Assembly (NCBI GenBank): GCA_030037055.1
Contig: JASHRZ010000709.1
Span: 1 to 9,003, forward strand
From: Alphaproteobacteria bacterium
Lineage (GTDB): Bacteria; Pseudomonadota; Alphaproteobacteria; ATCC43930; CGMCC-115725
Length of the DNA: 9,003 nucleotides
Direction: 5' to 3'
The translations under genes and the position numbers were made by a program. Shown in pieces: positions 6,478 through 9,003 of this stretch. Positions within the stretch are counted from its first letter, which is position 1, and every line of letters starts with the position of its first letter. Below the pieces are notes generated by a model. It did not search any database and was not told the DNA's origin. It worked only from the letters and a program-made list of their open reading frames with translations.

Positions 6478-7168
6478 GGGAAACGGTGCCGTGATCACGC
6501 TCCGCCCTGCCGCCCTCGCGCGCGACCGCATTGCGCCGCTGCTGCCCTTCCTCTTCGCCGCCCTGCTCTGCGCCGGGCTGGCGATGCAGGCGAAGCTCCT
6601 GCCGGTGAAGCCGATGCGACTGGAGTTTCCGTCCGACGCCGGGATCCTGGCCGGCGCCGCGCCGGAGGAGAGCGTGGCGCCGCCGAGCGCGAGCGTGGCG
6701 GCGCCCGTGGCCGTGCTGCCGCGCGACAGCGTGCCAGACGAGACCGTACCGCCCTATTCCACGCCGAGCGTGGCAATGGTCGCGCCCGACATCGAAGCGC
6801 CCTCCGCGGGAGCGGCGGCGGGCGCCGTCATATCGCCGGCGACGGGGCTACCGGGGTCTGGCAACCTCTTGATCCGCTCCAACCGGCCACACGCTATCTC
6901 TACGCTCACGCTGAACCTCATGCAGACCATCCAGCGCATCCGTTCCAATGTGCGATCGCCGGGGAAAGCGGGCCGGCGGCCCGCGGCGTTGAAGGCGCAG
7001 CAACCCGCGGCCAAGCGCGCCGCCGCTCTTGCCCCCGCCGCCAAGGCCGGCCTCCCGGCCTCGGGCCTGGGCGGCGCCGCAGGGTCATGGGGCGGTCTCG
7101 GCGGCCCCGCGATGGCGGCGAGCCTCGCCGCAAGCATCAACGGCACGACGATGCGGCGGAAGTTCTAA
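6455..7168 (+). CDS. Unrecognised single-TM, Ala/Pro-rich protein of the efflux operon
   Basis: The 237-residue protein starts inside the last 23 bases of the pump gene, suggesting translational coupling. It has a short polar N-terminus with Arg17, Arg23 and Arg25, one hydrophobic segment at 28-46 (PLLPFLFAALLCAGLAMQA), and then a probable periplasmic part. That part has a Pro/Ala/Val-rich stretch (about 65-125) with three short GAGCGTGGC repeats giving SVA motifs. A more ordered stretch follows (about 135-165, with LTLNLMQTIQRIRSN), then a Lys/Arg/Ala-rich and finally a Gly/Ala-rich tail. The layout recalls envelope-spanning linker proteins such as TonB, but no TonB C-terminal domain is seen and I assign no function. 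GTG at 6491 after a purine run is an alternative start that avoids the overlap; both ribosome sites are weak. Its position suggests an accessory role in the pump, which is an inference. Low complexity makes it the least certain full-length gene here. Confidence 0.6.
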   Translation: MSQAATSEGNGAVITLRPAALARDRIAPLLPFLFAALLCAGLAMQAKLLPVKPMRLEFPSDAGILAGAAPEESVAPPSASVAAPVAVLPRDSVPDETVPPYSTPSVAMVAPDIEAPSAGAAAGAVISPATGLPGSGNLLIRSNRPHAISTLTLNLMQTIQRIRSNVRSPGKAGRRPAALKAQQPAAKRAAALAPAAKAGLPASGLGGAAGSWGGLGGPAMAASLAASINGTTMRRKF

Positions 7169-7183
7169 GAGCCTGTGGCGACC

Positions 7184-7189
7184 GGAGGA
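7184..7189 (+). promoter_or_regulatory. Strong ribosome binding site for the small lipoprotein
   Basis: GGAGGA lies seven bases before ATG 7197. It is the best Shine-Dalgarno match ahead of any gene in the window and fixes the start of the 64-residue lipoprotein. A longer in-frame opening reaches back to 7029, but that part overlaps the preceding gene and lacks such a site. Confidence 0.8.
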
Positions 7190-7196
7190 TAGAACG

Positions 7197-7391
7197 ATGC
7201 GATACGCGATGCTCTTTCTTACGGCCCTGCTGCTTGCAGGATGCGGTGCCCCGGTGGTAGTGCGCAATCCGCGGAGCGGCGAGACCGCGACCTGCACCGA
7301 GGGGGTATGGGATCAATCCCCCTGGTCGCAGAGAGAAGCCTGCGTTGCCGACCATATTGCCCAGGGCTGGACAACCGTCAATCAGAAGTGA
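7197..7391 (+). CDS. Small lipoprotein, 64 residues, function unknown
   Basis: The protein starts with a textbook lipoprotein signal: MRYAMLFLTALLLAGC, lipobox LAGC with Cys16 as the lipidation site. Gly and Ala at +2 and +3 suggest sorting to the outer membrane (the Asp+2 retention rule is from enterobacteria). The mature part of 49 residues contains NPRSGETATC and PWSQREAC, with Cys33 and Cys49 able to form a disulfide, and ends in a Gly-Trp-containing tail. From memory, similar small lipoproteins with an NPR-x-GE-x-x-x-C motif are found in alphaproteobacteria as hypothetical proteins, but I cannot name a family. It follows the single-TM protein by 28 bases on the same strand and is probably the last gene of the efflux operon. 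It could instead have its own promoter; none is obvious. The gene converges with the response regulator, 36 bases from stop to stop. Confidence 0.8.
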   Translation: MRYAMLFLTALLLAGCGAPVVVRNPRSGETATCTEGVWDQSPWSQREACVADHIAQGWTTVNQK

Positions 7392-7427
7392 GGCGCCGTG
7401 CGAGCGAATGGCGTTGTCGTCTACGCT

Positions 7428-8033
7428 TCAGGGCTCGATGATCCGGCCCGATATGGCCTTGATAACCGCTTCGATGCGCGTGGTGGTGCCGAGCTTGGAG
7501 CGCGCGTTGTCGATGTGAAAATCGACGGTTCGCTTGCTCAGTCCGAGAATCTGCGCGATTTCCGCCGAGGTTTTGCCGCGCGCCGCCCAAGTCAGCGCCT
7601 GGATCTCGCGCTCGTTGAGCGCCACGCTCTTCGGCCAGATTTCGCTGCGCGCGACACGCGCGAGGCGGGCCTTGATGATGGCGGTGAGCACCTCGAAGTC
7701 GATGGGCTTGGTGACGTAGTCGTCGGCCCCGAGATTCCGCCCCTTGAGCTCGCTGTCGCGGTCGGTGAAGGCGGTAAGGAACACGAACGGCATCCGTCCG
7801 AAGCGCGGAGCGATCGCGGTCAGACGCTCCAAGACCTCAAAGCCCGACATGACGGGCATGTTGACGTCGCAGAGCACCAGATCGGGCTCCCATCTCAGGA
7901 TCGCGCTGAATCCCTCTTGGCCATCGTGGGCGACCAAGACCTCGAAGCCTCGATCGACAAGCTCTTCCGCGAGCAACGCCGCGGTCTCCGGCTCGTCTTC
8001 GATGCAAAGTATTCTCTTTCGCGCTTCCGCCAT
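7428..8033 (-). CDS. Two-component response regulator, NarL/FixJ type (REC + LuxR helix-turn-helix)
   Basis: The 201-residue cytoplasmic protein has a receiver domain (about 6-122) and a LuxR-type DNA-binding domain (about 135-197). Receiver residues are intact: acidic pocket E12-D13, phosphoacceptor D56 in LVLCDVNMP, T87 in FVFLTAF and K109 in TKP. The output domain shows LNEREIQALTWAARGKTSAE and the recognition helix LSKRTVDFHIDNARSKLG, so it should bind DNA as a phosphorylation-driven dimer. Only ATG 8033 is plausible: a TAG lies five codons upstream in frame. No Shine-Dalgarno precedes it (CCCCACTTTGCC), so translation may be leaderless or weak. The gene is divergent from a membrane sensor, its likely but unproven kinase partner. 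Heavy-metal RND systems are often controlled by two-component pairs (CusRS, CzcRS), but those regulators are OmpR-type, so a link to the pump is speculative. Confidence 0.93.
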   Translation of the reverse strand: MAEARKRILCIEDEPETAALLAEELVDRGFEVLVAHDGQEGFSAILRWEPDLVLCDVNMPVMSGFEVLERLTAIAPRFGRMPFVFLTAFTDRDSELKGRNLGADDYVTKPIDFEVLTAIIKARLARVARSEIWPKSVALNEREIQALTWAARGKTSAEIAQILGLSKRTVDFHIDNARSKLGTTTRIEAVIKAISGRIIEP

Positions 8034-8089
8034 GGCAAAGTGGGGCTAGAGTGGTCCGCAGCCGCGCCGGAGACAACCATCCTTGGGAA

Positions 8090-8103
8090 CCCCGGCGCCG
8101 GGG
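8090..8103. repeat. 14-bp perfect GC-only palindrome in the divergent regulator-sensor gap
   Basis: CCCCGGCGCCGGGG is its own reverse complement and lies 57 bases upstream of the response regulator ATG and 35 bases upstream of the GTG at 8138. It could be a dimer binding site or a short hairpin. No T-run follows, so it is not an intrinsic terminator. In DNA this GC-rich, such a palindrome is less surprising than a mixed-base one. Confidence 0.4.
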
Positions 8104-8137
8104 CGAGTATGGGACAAGGACGCAACGGAAGGAAACT

Positions 8138-8242
8138 GTGACGAATCCCAGCGGCACCTCGAATCGGAGCGGGATCGGCCGGCGACATCGTTTCGCATAC
8201 CGCCCCACTCGCCGGTCCCGTCGCGGAGCGGCGGTGCAATGA
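8138..8242 (+). CDS. Possible 34-codon basic peptide coupled to the sensor gene
   Basis: A GTG at 8138 is preceded at five bases by GGAAGG (8127-8132), a good ribosome site. It opens 34 codons (MTNPSGTSNRSGIGRRHRFA and on), ending at TGA 8240-8242, which overlaps the sensor ATG as ATGA. The peptide is strongly basic (ten Arg or Lys) with no hydrophobic segment and no family I recognise. It may be a leader ORF feeding ribosomes to the sensor, whose own GGAG (8225-8228) stands ten bases from its ATG. The frame also continues upstream to 8051, and an Arg-rich translation is typical of non-coding frames in GC-rich DNA, so it may be spurious. Confidence 0.3.
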   Translation: MTNPSGTSNRSGIGRRHRFAYRPTRRSRRGAAVQ

Positions 8243-9003
8243 TCCGGACATTCTCGGTCGGACGTCGTTCGATCAAATTCCGCTTTTCGACGGTGTTCCT
8301 GCTTGTCCTGCTGGTGGTGATTGTCCTCGGCTCTTTCAGCATCTGGCGCCTCACGGACTATTACAAATTCTCCGCCGAAATCCGCGACCGGTTCTTCCGG
8401 AGCACCCAGTACATCGGCGATCTCAACAACTTCACCTCCGACTTCCGCGCGGCGGAAGGCACCGCTCTTCTTGCTTCGAGCTTGGCCGAGGCGGCGGCGA
8501 ACGACAAGGAGCGGGAAGAGCTCGATCAGCGGATTACCCTGGCTCAGCACAGCTACGAGCACATCCGCCACGAGAAGGACGAGGCCGACGGATACGCGAG
8601 GTTCCAGACGCTATGGCGCGCTTACAGAGACATTGCCGATCAAGTTCTTGGAGCGGCCGCCGGCGGCCGGAAACCGGAGGCGATCAAGATGTACATGACA
8701 AGTTCGCGATCGGCCTATGAAGCGGCGAGCGATGCTTTGGACGCATTGACCGAACTCAACGTGGCAAAGGCCCAGCGTGCTGGGCTGAGCGCCGACTCGG
8801 CTTACCGCAGCGCGCGCACCTTGACGGTCGTCGCGGTGGGGTTCGCAGGATTGCTGGTCATCGGCAGTCTCCTTTATATGCGGCGCTCGATCACCGACCC
8901 GCTGCTCGCTCTCGCCCGGTCCATGCACGCACTCGCGGGAAATGAGACGGATGTCGACATCCCCGGCGTCGAGCGCGGCGACGAGATCGGAAACATGGCG
9001 CGG
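8239..9003 (+). CDS. Membrane sensor with helical periplasmic domain and HAMP (cut by the right edge)
   Basis: The first 255 codons are visible and open to the last base. Residues 1-16 are a basic cytoplasmic leader and TM1 is about 17-36 (TVFLLVLLVVIVLGSFSIW). A predicted all-helical periplasmic region of about 158 residues follows (37-194), resembling four-helix-bundle ligand domains of chemoreceptors and kinases. TM2 is 195-214 (LTVVAVGFAGLLVIGSLLYM), followed by a HAMP linker with the conserved Pro221 (SITDPLLALARSM) and the DE-I-G motif (GDEIGNMAR) at the edge. The output domain is missing. A histidine kinase, perhaps hybrid, is the best guess because a response regulator lies next door; a chemoreceptor or diguanylate cyclase remains possible. 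ATG 8239 is preceded by GGAG at ten bases and overlaps the TGA of a short upstream ORF. Divergent transcription from the regulator suggests a shared control region. Confidence 0.88.
   Translation, partial: MIRTFSVGRRSIKFRFSTVFLLVLLVVIVLGSFSIWRLTDYYKFSAEIRDRFFRSTQYIGDLNNFTSDFRAAEGTALLASSLAEAAANDKEREELDQRITLAQHSYEHIRHEKDEADGYARFQTLWRAYRDIADQVLGAAAGGRKPEAIKMYMTSSRSAYEAASDALDALTELNVAKAQRAGLSADSAYRSARTLTVVAVGFAGLLVIGSLLYMRRSITDPLLALARSMHALAGNETDVDIPGVERGDEIGNMAR

Noticed and set aside
1330..6531. A 1733-codon minus-strand open frame antisense to the adaptor and pump genes
   Set aside because: Its translation is a His/Asp/Arg/Gln-rich string with no domain, typical of the antisense shadow of a GC-rich gene. 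The plus-strand genes in the same place have clear family motifs.
6754..7146. A 130-codon minus-strand frame opposite the Ala/Pro-rich protein
   Set aside because: It considered as the true gene because the plus-strand protein is low complexity, but it has no ribosome site or motif, and the plus frame has a TM segment and operon spacing.
7392..7427. Bidirectional terminator between the convergent lipoprotein and regulator genes
   Set aside because: No stem longer than about four bases with a T-run could be found in the 36 bases between the stops.
8086..8110. EcfG-type stress sigma promoter starting at GGAAC
   Set aside because: GGAAC is present, but no CGTT follows at 16-17 bases.
7398..8141. 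A 247-codon plus-strand frame over the response regulator
   Set aside because: Shadow of a clear REC-LuxR protein on the minus strand.
7837..8571. A 244-codon minus-strand frame crossing the divergent gap and the sensor 5' end
   Set aside because: It overlaps both the regulator and the sensor coding regions and shows no domain; the sensor frame has TM segments and HAMP residues.

Overview
The window is GC-rich with strong G/C bias at third codon positions. Its protein families (NodT-type outer-membrane lipoprotein, CzcB/CzcA-like efflux subunits, a short NarL/FixJ-type regulator) resemble those of Alphaproteobacteria such as Rhizobiales or Rhodospirillales. That assignment is an inference from protein style, not from a marker gene.

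Bases 1-7391 hold a tripartite RND efflux locus of the heavy-metal-efflux (HME, CzcCBA/CusCBA-like) type. The outer-membrane channel lipoprotein (123-1736) is on the minus strand. Its stop codon overlaps, as ATGA, the start of another minus-strand reading frame that leaves the window at the left edge. A short divergent control region (1737-1884) carries a perfect inverted repeat, CTGTGAC-TT-GTCACAG, that looks like an operator. From it the plus strand runs as one probable operon: periplasmic adaptor (1885-3153), 12-TM proton-driven RND pump (3199-6477), an unrecognised single-TM Ala/Pro-rich protein overlapping the pump's 3' end (6455-7168), and a 64-residue lipoprotein (7197-7391). The pump has the HME acidic triad in TM4 (D406, D412, E419). 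It appears to lack the methionine triad of the copper/silver pump CusA, so the substrate is open.

Bases 7428-9003 hold two-component signalling genes. A NarL/FixJ-type response regulator (7428-8033, minus) converges on the efflux operon with only 36 bases between the stop codons and no convincing terminator there. Divergent from it is a membrane sensor (8239 to the right edge) with a helical periplasmic domain of about 158 residues and a HAMP domain; its output domain is outside the window. The 205-base gap before the sensor contains a 14-bp GC-only palindrome and a possible 34-codon basic ORF joined to the sensor by an ATGA overlap.

No tRNA, rRNA, CRISPR array, insertion sequence or attachment site was seen. 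Very long antisense reading frames over the efflux genes are composition shadows. The locus is a recognisable efflux system with uncharacterised attachments rather than a clearly new system; the attachments and the control regions deserve the closest look.
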